DNA from: Ectobius pallidus
Taxonomy: Eukaryota; Arthropoda; Insecta; Blattodea; Ectobiidae
Assembly (NCBI GenBank): GCA_964059195.1
Contig: CAXKWD010000007.1
Coordinates: 155,419,269 to 155,483,268 of the forward strand
Direction: 5' to 3'
DNA: 64,000 nt
Shown here in pieces: positions 1 through 11,727 of this stretch. A model generated the notes under the pieces. It did no database searches. It was not told the DNA's origin and saw only the letters and a list, made by a program, of their open reading frames with translations. The translations under genes and the position numbers were made by a program. Every line of letters begins with the position of its first letter. Positions within the stretch are counted from its first letter, which is position 1.

Positions 1-185
1 AGTGGTCCCTCGCATATCGCGGCAGAATTATTTGGCATCAGCTCTAAAACTATACATATCGTAATGAATACATACTACAAACAATACAAGAATTGATAAA
101 TTATAAATTAAAACTAAACATGCTACAGACAATAAAATTACAAGGATTTAATTACAAGTTTGATAAACTAAACTAAAATAAAATT

Positions 186-443
186 CCGGGGTGCGCGGGC
201 AAAGAGAGTTAAGTCCACTTTCTTGTTACTGAGAATTAGAGTGACTTAACACACTATACCAGCCCAACATAGCTTTAGAGATGGGTAAACTCATGAGGCA
301 CACATCCACAACTACCGTACAATTTTGAATATGACTTACTGGACTTAACACAAATGTAGAGAACATTTTTATCTATAACTCTATGGACATATCTCAATTT
401 TTTTAGGACGGTGGACTTAACTCTCTTTGCCCGCGCACCCCGG
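186..443. mobile_element. MITE with long perfect terminal inverted repeats
   Basis: A short non-autonomous DNA element. The left end (CCGGGGTGCGCGGGC...) and the right end (...GCCCGCGCACCCCGG) are perfect inverted repeats of about 33 bp, or 37 bp when the flanking AATT on both sides is counted. AATT is its own reverse complement, so it could be either a 4-bp target duplication or part of the TIR. The interior is AT-rich and has no coding potential. The superfamily is not recognised. The GC-rich tips stand out against the AT-rich surroundings. Confidence 0.8.
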
Positions 444-479
444 AATTAATGGCTAATAAAATGGATATTCAATTTATTT

Positions 480-905
480 CTAAATTGTGGTACAGCCTGT
501 GCATTTAGACGTGAGCACTTGCATGCGCCACAGAGATAGGGCGGGACGGAAGGGGAGTGTGTTGCTAGTATGGATCACGTAATGACTGATTCCACTGCGC
601 ATTGTGTTTACAGTGCTCTCGACTAAATGCACGGACAGTACATTTCGACAGTCTCTGATATGACAAGGCAACGAATTCCAAAAGCGAGGAATTGATACAC
701 TAAAAGATGAAAAATAGAATGATGTTGTATGTCGGGGGATAAGCAGTAGATTTTGGTTATGCGTTCGTGGGGTCGAAAGGAGATTAAAACGAGAACGAGA
801 ATGTGAATAAGGAGGAGAGGAAGATAATAATAGGCCTATGTTATGAACGAAGCTAAGAGAATGGATCATTCTTCGTTGTTTGAGACGCATCCATGACAAG
901 GTGTG
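480..905 (-). pseudogene. Non-LTR retrotransposon (CR1/Jockey-like) C-terminal relic
   Basis: The minus-strand reading frame resembles the extreme C-terminus of reverse transcriptases of the CR1/Jockey type. It has an 'LKQRRMIHSL' block, then a tyrosine/serine-rich stretch, then 'SVSIPRFWNSLPCHIRDC', which matches the usual '..R.WNSLP..IRDC' ending. The catalytic RT domain is absent, so this is a 5'-truncated relic. The frame runs on upstream only into the adjoining mariner-derived repeat, so its first ~40 codons are unrelated. Family assignment rests on remembered motif patterns. Confidence 0.6.
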
Positions 906-974
906 AAAAGATGGCGTCACGTGGTCAAATCGTCTGATATTACAGATAAATCTAACACAATTATCACAAGAATA

Positions 975-2552
975 CAAGGCGCGTTCATAAAGTACGTTTT
1001 CCTGGAGCCGTTTACAGAAACAAAACACAATTTCATGGACATATATATTCCTACAGATACAGAAAGTGTTCAGCTATTTTTCAACATATTGCCACCGGAA
1101 TTGAAACATTTGTCATACTGTGGAACCAACTTTTGAACACATGTGTCGTAGAAGTCTGCCGCCAGGGATTTGAACCACTGTGTGACAAACATCTCCGCCT
1201 CTCTGTCATTCTCTGTAATTACTTCTCTGTCATTCTCTGTAATTACTTTAGGTTTAGAAAAAGATGGAAATCACTGGGAGCGAGGTCCGAGCTGTAGGGT
1301 AAATGTTTAAACACCTCCCAGGCGAACTTCTGCAGGAGACTTTTCAGAGTTTAAAATTTGTTATTGAAGGGTAATGATCCTTGGTTGATGGTCCTGGGAG
1401 AATTAAGTATAAAGTGATGTGTTGACGTCACCATCTAGTTACCTAGGTCCCAGTCTCCTTACATCGGGGGTGACAGGTATGGTATTGTCTGCAGAATACA
1501 ATTCTAGTCAACCCGTTTTCATTTGTTGGGGTGAACTCATAGCAAAGTTCTGAAAGCGAATTATTCGTGGTCGGGCGCGTGCTACGTGATCTCGTTAAGT
1601 GAGGTCCAATCACTGCGCAGCCTCCGACTCTTTCCTTTTCTTCACGTTCGTTCGGATTTGATTCAATTAACTCTGTTATTGTCGATAAATTTGTACAACA
1701 CGTTCGGGTATTTCATATTTCCAAACTTGTGATTTCAGAAAGACGACAGTCACACTAGAAATATTTATATAATGTAAGTTTAAGTCGAGCTATTTGAATT
1801 TGGGTATCAAGAACAATTTCTATCAGATAAGAACTAGTTTCTTTAAGGGACGCTATTACTGTGTTTTTTGTCAAAATATCAACAGCAAAATTTTATTAAT
1901 TTATTTATTTTGCATAATTCTTACACAATTAGTAATCAGAAGCTGATTCCATTTTGGTGATTATCTCAAACGGGCATTTTTAAATAGTACTCTATTGTCT
2001 TACCCCCTTTTAGCTGATAGTCAATAATTCCTTGAAAGTTTTTAACTGTTAAACTATTATTCCAATCCAGGTGAAACTAATATTTTATAGAATTAATAAA
2101 TTTCGTTTTATCATATTTTATATATTATCGTTATAAACATGCCAATCTTTCAAAACTCGCTCCTTAGTATTCTTTAATAAATTAGATTTGTGGTAAAATA
2201 AGATTTTAAGCCGAAATTAGACACATACTTTATTAAAATCACGGGGAACGAGAAGTTCCCAGTCGAACTTCTGCGACAGACTTGCTGGGAGGTGTTCAAA
2301 AATCCACTCTACAGCCCGAATCTCGTTCCCAGTGATTTTCATCTTTTCCTACACTTCAATAAATGACAGAGAATGAAAGATGGTTGTCACACGGTGGTTC
2401 AAATCCCAGGCGGCACACTTCTACGACATAAGCATTAAAAAGTTGGTCACACGGTATGGCAAATGTCTCAATTCCGGTGGTGAAAATGTTGAAAACCAGC
2501 TGAACACTTGCTGTATCTGTCCCAGGGAAACTTACTTTCTGGACGCGCCTAG
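975..2552. mobile_element. Foldback mariner derivative, arms split by ~0.9 kb
   Basis: The left arm (975 to about 1340) and right arm (about 2245-2552) are inverted copies of one sequence. Intact relatives lie at 29760-30526 and 55491-56132. Both outer ends carry the GGCGCG(T/A)CCA-type terminus next to TA dinucleotides (973-974 and 2553-2554). The right arm reads as the C-terminus of a mariner transposase: a 'FYDISIKKLVTRYGKCLNSG' block near 2405-2470, then a GENVEN stretch. The left arm is the same coding region inverted. The segment about 1341-2244 is extra compared with the other copies. It could be an insertion in the hairpin loop, or two half-copies could lie close together by chance. 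Confidence 0.65.
1341..2244. other. Unassigned AT-rich sequence between foldback arms
   Basis: No gene, tRNA-like box or clear terminal repeat was seen in this ~0.9 kb. It is absent from the two compact copies of the foldback family, so it is the presumed insertion or loop sequence of the split copy. Confidence 0.4.
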
Positions 2553-3241
2553 TAGGCCTACTAGAGATGCCACACTCCCCCGTGACATACATCTCAATCG
2601 CCTTTCTTTGAGAAAGAAAAATAGATGCCATGACTTGCTCTATTCCCTTGTGTGTATATACAATACTAGCATGTGCCCGCGGCTTCGCCCGCGATAATTA
2701 TTTCAAAAATTAAAAGTTAAGAGCATAATAGTTAAATAATTATATTTATTAACACTTAAATCACGTTAATTACACACCACTATTAGATAGCGTCGCCTGG
2801 TAAAAGCGACCTCAGATTCGAGGTCCTTGGCCCAGAAAACCCCTGTAGGCCTATAGTGAGTTTCGTCCAAATCGTACAACGTTTGACCATATTTAGGCCT
2901 ATATTGATTATCCCTCTTATAATAATAATGATATCGCATGGTCCACAGTACCTGAACATAACGTATTTTAATGAATTATATCGATACCTGTGATCGCAAC
3001 AAAATTTTCTTAAGCGTGGAAGTTATCCTATACCGAATTTTGTATCCTATCGCTTGTACACAACAAGCCGAGTAGGGATTCAAATAAGAAGAAACATAAA
3101 TTCCGGTAACATAAAATTGTATTGTCTTTGCGGAATATTTTATTTCTCACTCTCATGTTACCATAAAACCGTTTTAAGGATGAAATTAAACAGAAATGTA
3201 ATATCCCTTTCATACTTCTCTCTCCAAAAACCTGCGATATA

Positions 3242-3244
<3 letters not shown>

Positions 3245-3302
<58 letters not shown>
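3245..3302. repeat. (TA)n microsatellite
   Basis: About 29 perfect TA units inside the Helitron-like element. No function is inferred. Confidence 0.97.
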
Positions 3303-3304
<2 letters not shown>

Positions 3305-3648
3305 TACCTCGTATTGTTTCCTCTATGTCCAGGGTAAAGAAAGTTATGTGACTGCATTATTTTCGTGGATATTGATAGTTCTCTAATTTGTCAAATTCGA
3401 GTTTCATTTTTTTTTTCCAAACCCATCTGAGACCCACTGGCAACAATATGCTTTAATGTCAAATGTGATTTGGATTGGATAATTCTGTGTAAAAAGGGAT
3501 TAAGTAATCTTAAAAACATTTGATTTTTGGCATTTAAAATAGAAATTTTTCAAAATCCTTTCTTAGTGAGCACGTACATTATGAAACAAAGGTACTGTCA
3601 AAATTCCAAGTCTCTACCTGTTATAGTTTAGGCTGTACGTTATTCTCT

Positions 3649-3728
3649 GTCAGTCAGTCAGTCAGTCAGTCAGTCAGTCAGTCAGTCAGTCAGTCAGTCA
3701 GTCAGTCAGTCAGTCAGTCAGTCAGTCA

Positions 3729-3779
<51 letters not shown>

Positions 3780-3876
3780 AGTCTGTCAGTCTGTCAGCCA
3801 GTCAGCCAGTCAGCCAGTCAGCCAGTCAGCCAGTCAGCCAGTCAGCCAGTCAGCCAGTCAGCCAGTCAGCCAGTCA

Positions 3877-3913
<37 letters not shown>

Positions 3914-4020
3914 TCAGTCAGTCAGTCATCAGTCAGTCATCAGTCAGTCATCAGTCAGTCAGTCAGTCAGTCAGTCAGTCAGTCAGTCAGTCAGTCAGTC
4001 AGTCAGTCAGTCATTCAGTC
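3649..4020. repeat. (TCAG/TCTG/TCAGCCAG)n array
   Basis: About 370 bp of tetranucleotide-derived repeat arranged in blocks. TCAG comes first, then TCTG, then an 8-bp CAGCCAGT higher-order unit, then CAGC, and then TCAG with a few TCATCAG variants. The related Helitron-like copies near 25670 and 58025 carry only about 8-12 units at the same place. This array is therefore an expansion of an element-internal microsatellite. Confidence 0.95.
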
Positions 4021-4051
4021 AGGACAAAGCCTCTTATATATATGGAGATAG

Positions 4052-4630
4052 GCTATGGCCAATGTAAAGTTAAATTTTCATCATCAAGGCTTGGAAATTA
4101 TGACATTTAAAATTTCTCAGATGCATCCTCTTAAAGAGCTCATAGAGCAGGGAGTTTGCATAGAAACAATGCCCTGTTGTATAATTTAAGTACAACTATC
4201 GACCCTGACTTCACGGGGTAGAACTAGTTCTGAGTTCATAACAATTGTTTTCCATGGGGGACAAGAGCAGTGCAGAAATGTGTATTTGGGAGGATTGGCA
4301 GTTGAACTCATTGATCCAGGGAACAATGCCCGCGGGATACCATGCTAGTCGATATCCATCCAGCCAGCTCGGATGCAAGTTAACGGTACAAATAATTTGA
4401 GATGAAGGCTGTCTCCTTACAACTGGTTCACTGCTTCACAATATAGCTCCTGCATAGTGCATACTTCAGACTTCAGTAAGCACTTCAGTACAGTAATATG
4501 GAAGGATAGCTCATTACTAGATGATTTCCAGGTTTAAGACTCTATATCTTCATAGATAGATCACATCCAGAAACAGCAAATAGGCCTATGAACTTCAGAA
4601 AATTCGTCTATCAAAAATCTTATTTCATTG
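4052..4630. other. No feature recognised
   Basis: This is non-repetitive-looking sequence without a credible open reading frame, tRNA-like box or terminal repeat. Confidence 0.5.
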
Positions 4631-4638
4631 GTTATAAT

Positions 4639-5112
4639 TAGGGGGCAGATTTCTGTGTCATGTCATATATTCCCCCTTTGCATTATTTCAGGTTGCCGAC
4701 TAATTTAAACCCGATTCCAAGCATCCTGGTGAAAATGGAACGGCTTTTATTGTGCATATAACTGCATATTTAGGAAATTTTCAACTGTTGTAGCATATTT
4801 GGTATGAATATGTGTATTTAGGTCATATTTTTGGCATATTTGTGTGCATATTAAAGAAATTTTGAGGTTTCATATATTTTGTAAATTTTGCATTACAGGC
4901 CCTCATGATCCTTTTTGAGAATTTACAGATATTTTAAATAGCCTAATTGACATTATATTTTAATAAATTGAATTGTAATGAAACTTAAAAAAATATGCAC
5001 AATGTGAATGTGGTAAAGTCATATTTTAAATTTTATTGGTAATATTTTAATGTTTTTTAGGTCATAAATGCATGCATATATCCTACTTTTAGGTCATAGA
5101 AATCCGCCCCTA
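4639..5112. mobile_element. hAT-type MITE, 474 bp
   Basis: The TIRs are TAGGGGGC(A/G)GATTTCT at the left and the complement of the same motif at the right (...GAAATCCGCCCCTA). It is flanked by a perfect 8-bp direct repeat, GTTATAAT (4631-4638 and 5113-5120), and an 8-bp duplication is diagnostic for hAT. The interior is AT-rich with many TCATATTT-like subterminal repeats and has no ORF. A second copy of identical length lies inverted at 41052-41525. Confidence 0.85.
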
Positions 5113-5445
5113 GTTATAATTTACTTGACTCTGTTATTAGTTGATATTTATAGAGCCATTTTCATCAGTTACACCGCAGGATATAAAATTTGTTCATCCC
5201 ACTTTGAATATTTATTCTTTTTATTACTTTTATTATAGGTATTGGAATTTAAGTTAGCCTAGGGTTATATTTTGTATTTAATTGTGTATTGTGTTATATA
5301 AATAACTGAACTGAATCCGAACACGAGCATTTGTTCTTTCAGTTAATAATTTGCTGTATCTCTCTTTCGTGTTACATACAATAAATAAAATTAAAATAAA
5401 AACAGATAAATAAACACTTACTGAATTATTAATGGAAAATGTAAT

Positions 5446-5448
<3 letters not shown>

Positions 5449-5498
<50 letters not shown>

Positions 5499-5504
5499 TA
5501 ATAA
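5449..5504. repeat. (TAA)n microsatellite
   Basis: A trinucleotide AT-rich tract immediately upstream of the SINE. It may be the tail of an older retroelement. Confidence 0.95.
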
Positions 5505-5524
5505 ACGCCGGTAGTAGTTTTGTT

Positions 5525-5913
5525 GGTCCACTGATGTGGTTTGCTCCTCTCATGCAGCGGGCACGGGTTCGAATCCTAGCCGGGAAAATTATCTAGGTGG
5601 GGGTTTTTCCTCTCCTGTGAGACAAATGTCGGGTAACTTTAGGACCTTGTGGTCCCCGGATACCGGCCGCCGTTATCATTTTCATCCCAGCCTCGCCTTG
5701 TTTGGAGTGTGTATGTGAATGGTGTGTCTCGTCCTATGTGTTCGTGTTGTCTCGGAGATGGCCCCGGCATTGGGCTGATCACTTATCCGGGGAGGCCCTC
5801 CATGTCCATGTCCTTGTCTGGTCAAAAAAGTATGTATGTTCGCGCCGTGTAAGGCCCATCCGGCGAGGGTCGCTTAAATGTCCCTAAAAGGAGAGGTAAA
5901 ACTAAGGCCAAGA
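5525..5913 (+). mobile_element. tRNA-derived SINE
   Basis: A Pol III B-box-like motif (GGGTTCGAATCCTAGCC) sits at about 5567-5583, preceded by a degenerate A-box region. A GC-richer body of ~300 bp follows, with no ORF of its own. The 3' end passes into GATTGATTGATA repeats that merge into the giant microsatellite. Small reading frames across it are incidental. The family is not named here because a library search would be needed. Confidence 0.65.
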
Positions 5914-8900
5914 CAGATTGATTGATAAGTAGATTGATTGATAGATGGATAGGTAGATGGATGGATGGATGGATGGATGGATGGATGGATGGATGGATGG
6001 ATGGATGGATGGATGGATGGATGGATGGATGGATGGATGGATGGATGGATGGATGGATGGATGGATGGATGGATGGATGGATGGATGGATGGATGGATGG
6101 ATGGATGGATGGATGGATGGATGGATGGATGGATGGATGGATGGATGGATGGATGGATGGATGGATGGATGGATGGATGGATGGATGGATGGATGGATGG
6201 ATGGATGGATGGATGGATGGATGGATGGATGGATGGATGGATGGATGGATGGATGGATGGATGGATGGATGGATGGATGGATGGATGGATGGATGGATGG
6301 ATGGATGGATGGATGGATGGATGGATGGATGGATGGATGGATGGATGGATGGATGGATGGATGGATGGATGGATGGATGGATGGATGGATGGATGGATGG
6401 ATGGATGGATGGATGGATGGATGGATGGATGGATGGATGGATGGATGGATGGATGGATGGATGGATGGATGGATGGATGGATGGATGGATGGATGGATGG
6501 ATGGATGGATGGATGGATGGATGGATGGATGGATGGATGGATGGATGGATGGATGGATGGATGGATGGATGGATGGATGGATGGATGGATGGATGGATGG
6601 ATGGATGGATGGATGGATGGATGGATGGATGGATGGATGGATGGATGGATGGATGGATGGATGGATGGATGGATGGATGGATGGATGGATGGATGGATGG
6701 ATGGATGGATGGATGGATGGATGGATGGATGGATGGATGGATGGATGGATGGATGGATGGATGGATGGATGGATGGATGGATGGATGGATGGATGGATGG
6801 ATGGATGGATGGATGGATGGATGGATGGATGGATGGATGGATGGATGGATGGATGGATGGATGGATGGATGGATGGATGGATGGATGGATGGATGGATGG
6901 ATGGATGGATGGATGGATGGATGGATGGATGGATGGATGGATGGATGGATGGATGGATGGATGGATGGATGGATGGATGGATGGATGGATGGATGGATGG
7001 ATGGATGGATGGATGGATGGATGGATGGATGGATGGATGGATGGATGGATGGATGGATGGATGGATGGATGGATGGATGGATGGATGGATGGATGGATGG
7101 ATGGATGGATGGATGGATGGATGGATGGATGGATGGATGGATGGATGGATGGATGGATGGATGGATGGATGGATGGATGGATGGATGGATGGATGGATGG
7201 ATGGATGGATGGATGGATGGATGGATGGATGGATGGATGGATGGATGGATGGATGGATGGATGGATGGATGGATGGATGGATGGATGGATGGATGGATGG
7301 ATGGATGGATGGATGGATGGATGGATGGATGGATGGATGGATGGATGGATGGATGGATGGATGGATGGATGGATGGATGGATGGATGGATGGATGGATGG
7401 ATGGATGGATGGATGGATGGATGGATGGATGGATGGATGGATGGATGGATGGATGGATGGATGGATGGATGGATGGATGGATGGATGGATGGATGGATGG
7501 ATGGATGGATGGATGGATGGATGGATGGATGGATGGATGGATGGATGGATGGATGGATGGATGGATGGATGGATGGATGGATGGATGGATGGATGGATGG
7601 ATGGATGGATGGATGGATGGATGGATGGATGGATGGATGGATGGATGGATGGATGGATGGATGGATGGATGGATGGATGGATGGATGGATGGATGGATGG
7701 ATGGATGGATGGATGGATGGATGGATGGATGGATGGATGGATGGATGGATGGATGGATGGATGGATGGATGGATGGATGGATGGATGGATGGATGGATGG
7801 ATGGATGGATGGATGGATGGATGGATGGATGGATGGATGGATGGATGGATGGATGGATGGATGGATGGATGGATGGATGGATGGATGGATGGATGGATGG
7901 ATGGATGGATGGATGGATGGATGGATGGATGGATGGATGGATGGATGGATGGATGGATGGATGGATGGATGGATGGATGGATGGATGGATGGATGGATGG
8001 ATGGATGGATGGATGGATGGATGGATGGATGGATGGATGGATGGATGGATGGATGGATGGATGGATGGATGGATGGATGGATGGATGGATGGATGGATGG
8101 ATGGATGGATGGATGGATGGATGGATGGATGGATGGATGGATGGATGGATGGATGGATGGATGGATGGATGGATGGATGGATGGATGGATGGATGGATGG
8201 ATGGATGGATGGATGGATGGATGGATGGATGGATGGATGGATGGATGGATGGATGGATGGATGGATGGATGGATGGATGGATGGATGGATGGATGGATGG
8301 ATGGATGGATGGATGGATGGATGGATGGATGGATGGATGGATGGATGGATGGATGGATGGATGGATGGATGGATGGATGGATGGATGGATGGATGGATGG
8401 ATGGATGGATGGATGGATGGATGGATGGATGGATGGATGGATGGATGGATGGATGGATGGATGGATGGATGGATGGATGGATGGATGGATGGATGGATGG
8501 ATGGATGGATGGATGGATGGATGGATGGATGGATGGATGGATGGATGGATGGATGGATGGATGGATGGATGGATGGATGGATGGATGGATGGATGGATGG
8601 ATGGATGGATGGATGGATGGATGGATGGATGGATGGATGGATGGATGGATGGATGGATGGATGGATGGATGGATGGATGGATGGATGGATGGATGGATGG
8701 ATGGATGGATGGATGGATGGATGGATGGATGGATGGATGGATGGATGGATGGATGGATGGATGGATGGATGGATGGATGGATGGATGGATGGATGGATGG
8801 ATGGATGGATGGATGGATGGATGGATGGATGGATGGATGGATGGATGGATGGATGGATGGATGGATGGATGGATGGATGGATGGATGGATGGATGGATGG

Positions 8901-9659
8901 ATGGATGGATGGATGGATGGATGGATGGATGGATGGATGGATGGATGGATGGATGGATGGATGGATGGATGGATGGATGGATGGATGGATGGATGGATGG
9001 ATGGATGGATGGATGGATGGATGGATGGATGGATGGATGGATGGATGGATGGATGGATGGATGGATGGATGGATGGATGGATGGATGGATGGATGGATGG
9101 ATGGATGGATGGATGGATGGATGGATGGATGGATGGATGGATGGATGGATGGATGGATGGATGGATGGATGGATGGATGGATGGATGGATGGATGGATGG
9201 ATGGATGGATGGATGGATGGATGGATGGATGGATGGATGGATGGATGGATGGATGGATGGATGGATGGATGGATGGATGGATGGATGGATGGATGGATGG
9301 ATGGATGGATGGATGGATGGATGGATGGATGGATGGATGGATGGATGGTTGGATGGTTGGATGGTTGGATGGATGCATAGATGGATGCATAGATGGATCC
9401 ATAGATGGATCCATAGATGGATAGATGGATAGATGGATAGATGGATAGATGGATAGATGGATAGATGGATAGATGGATAGATGGATAGATGGATAGATGG
9501 ATAGATGGATAGATGGATAGATGGATAGATGGATAGATGGATAGATGGATAGATGGATAGATGGATAGATGGATAGATGGATAGATGGATAGATGGATAG
9601 ATGGATAGATCGATAGATGGATAGATGGATAGATCGATAGATGGATAGATCGATAGATC

Positions 9660-9693
<34 letters not shown>

Positions 9694-9710
9694 GTTAGAG
9701 AGATAGATAG
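5914..9710. repeat. Giant (GGAT)n microsatellite with variant borders
   Basis: The core at 5956-9348 is an apparently uninterrupted run of GGAT/ATGG units, about 3,393 bp or ~848 copies. The left border steps from GATT through GATA/GATG mixtures. The right border steps through GGTT and GCATAGAT units, then about 200 bp of an 8-bp ATAGATGG repeat with GATC variants, and ends in about 9 GACA units (to ~9692). Because 4 is not a multiple of 3, each strand and frame gives long stop-free peptides with a 4-residue repeat. Those are not genes. Length could be affected by assembly. Confidence 0.97.
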
Positions 9711-9720
9711 TTTTGTTGTT

Positions 9721-10237
9721 AGTAGGATGGAGCCTAGTGATAACTTGATTATTTTTTTTCTTTAGATTTGGTAAGTAATTTGGCATATCAAAAAGATATT
9801 TTAATGAAGCATTTGCTAACTAAATGAAAGGTAATATTATTGTAATGTAAGGTACAATGTAACTCTGGTTTCAACTAAGTTATGCAAATAATTAAACGTC
9901 ACGTAATTTATTTACATTACCCGCGGCTTCCACACCTGTGATTGGAGCATTGGTTCCACAGGACTGTCTGCCTGAGGCACCTTGTTTACCTGATGCCCTG
10001 AATCCATTGCAGCCAGTATTCCACATGACATCATTACTTCGGGAAAATAAAAGTACTATAGTCTGTGCTTGCTCTTTCGGTTAACATATTTCAGCTTGTG
10101 CTTGTTCTGGAATAGATGCAAATAACACATTTCGATAGTACTTAATTAAAAGCCACTCTTTCCTATCGACGAACTCAGATTTTAAGTTTTACCTCGTAAA
10201 TAATACTATGGAATGAGGCTTAGACAATTATTGAATA
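9721..10237. other. No feature recognised
   Basis: Roughly 500 bp without a credible ORF, tRNA-like box or terminal repeats. Confidence 0.5.
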
Positions 10238-11534
10238 CTAGCTGAAATGGCCCGACGTCGCTCGGGCTTTGTATTTTTTAATTTGAAATTAACCTATGGA
10301 AGACTTTCGATTTTGAAACTCTAGGTCCTTATACAAAATGTATGTAGAACTTGAAATGAAAAAGATTTATCACACACAAACTATTCCATCAGAAAACGCT
10401 AGATATAGCTTTTTATGGCTCGTAGAGGATGTCGAATGCTGCATTCCGTTGCTTCTACACATCATGCCTGGGAGGGGTTGAAATAAGAAGAAACATAAAA
10501 TACATAAGTTTGTATTGACTTGACGGAAAATTTTATTTCTCACTCTCATGTTACCATACAACCGTTTCGGGGCTGAAATAAAAGAGAAATGCAGTATCAC
10601 TTTCATACTTTTCTCCTCTAAAACCCGGGACATAATATACTGAGAGCATAGGACACAAAATGTTCCATCACATGCTTAGGGGCTATGATAAACATCCCTA
10701 TTTCTCAACTAATACAAAGCCTACAGCTATGGATAACGTATCAGCGGAAAGGATTATTTACCGACTTCTGACAGAAGTGGCTTGGTTCTAAAAGGGCCAA
10801 TGTCAATTCCTTGCAAAAATGAGATCTATGCATTATTGAGCTCGGCAAGTCTAACTTATATCTTTCGTATTTTAAAAGTGACAATGTATGTTGCTATTAA
10901 TAGACAATGCAGAAACCTTAGAGGCCAATGTCCGAAGTTCTCAGCAAAAAATGTTACTTCTATAAAGCCTTCAAAGTCTGTTAGCTCAAAAACTAGTTTT
11001 ATGACATTGGCCCTTTTAGAACCAAGCCACAGAATTTATTTATAGCATACTCACACACTTAAGTTGTCCCTGCAATACGACCTCATATTCTACACCAAAA
11101 TGTGAAGTGAGAAAATATTTCTAATGTCGAGGGTAGAGAAAGTTATGTGACTGCATTACAATGTGCTTTATTTTCGCGGATTTTATTCTTCAAGAATTAT
11201 TTTTACCGGTACAAATGTATTACATCGTTATCATCAGAATTCGTTTAAGTTCAATATTATGTAGTGTCCAAAGCCCTATGTGGACTGTGTAAACAATACA
11301 CTGTTGTCTTGACAACTGAATTGGATTTCATTTTTCAGTATAATATTCTCACAAATTATATAAATTTTCACGGGAAGGAGTGATTTGTTTCAATTTTAAT
11401 GTTGACCGCGTTACTTCCCGGGCTTAACTGGGTATGTGTGCAAAATTTCGTGTAAATTGATAAAGAAATGTAGATTTGTATAGGGAACAAACATACATAC
11501 ATAGGCCTACACACTTTCGATTTTATATATTAGA
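10238..11534 (-). mobile_element. Helitron-like non-autonomous element, longer variant
   Basis: On the minus strand it starts A|TCTAATATATAAAATCG and ends with a CCCGAGCGACGTCGGG hairpin, then about 10 nt, then CTAG|T. The interior around 10370-10640 matches the copies at 25184 and 57251 (the segments around the AGAAAACGCT and ATGTTACCAT motifs), so they share a common ancestor. It lacks the TCAG array and instead has an unrelated left-hand region near 11400-11530 with CATACATACATA. It carries a nested 254-bp MITE. No Rep/Hel domain was seen. Confidence 0.65.
10777..11030. mobile_element. 254-bp MITE nested in Helitron-like element
   Basis: The terminal inverted repeats are about 28 bp and nearly perfect, beginning GTGGCTTGGTTCTAAAAGGG at the left and ending with its complement at the right. 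They are flanked by AGAA on both sides (10773-10776 and 11031-11034), a possible 4-bp target duplication. The 87-codon reading frame spanning it has no recognisable domain and simply crosses both TIRs. The superfamily is unknown. Confidence 0.75.
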
Positions 11535-11727
11535 TGTATACGGCCGTTTACTGTAAGTTGGAATACGACCGGAGAGGAAATGGTGTATTTCATAAACATT
11601 TTTCGCCTTTGCATTAAGTGCCAGAATGGTACTTTAGGAGAATGTGTGGTAGACGGGAAAATGTCTTCCTGGTACATTTAAAATCTATTGGCAACTTGTT
11701 CATGAGGAATACAATAAAATTTACACC

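Larger units (their letters stand above)
2666..4048 (-). mobile_element. Helitron-like non-autonomous element
   Basis: Read on the minus strand, the element begins A|TCTCCATATATATAAGAGG and ends in a GC-rich hairpin (GCGGGCGAAGCCGC) followed closely by CTAG|T. This is the Helitron signature: 5' TC, 3' hairpin plus CTRR, and insertion between A and T with no target duplication. No Rep/helicase coding sequence is present. It contains a (TA)n tract and a strongly expanded TCAG-type array. It shares its 5' region with the copies at 25184-25742 and 57251-58085. Expected family behaviour is mobilisation in trans by an autonomous Helitron. Confidence 0.7.

Noticed and set aside
480..1028. 182-codon host gene on the minus strand
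   Set aside because: The C-terminal part is a LINE relic and the N-terminal part runs through a mariner-derived repeat, so the frame is a chance join.
5902..9786. Very long reading frames (1,150-1,300 codons) on both strands with WMDG or SIHP repeats
   Set aside because: They are a mathematical result of a stop-free tetranucleotide repeat read in every frame. No flanking domain, start context or codon bias supports a protein.
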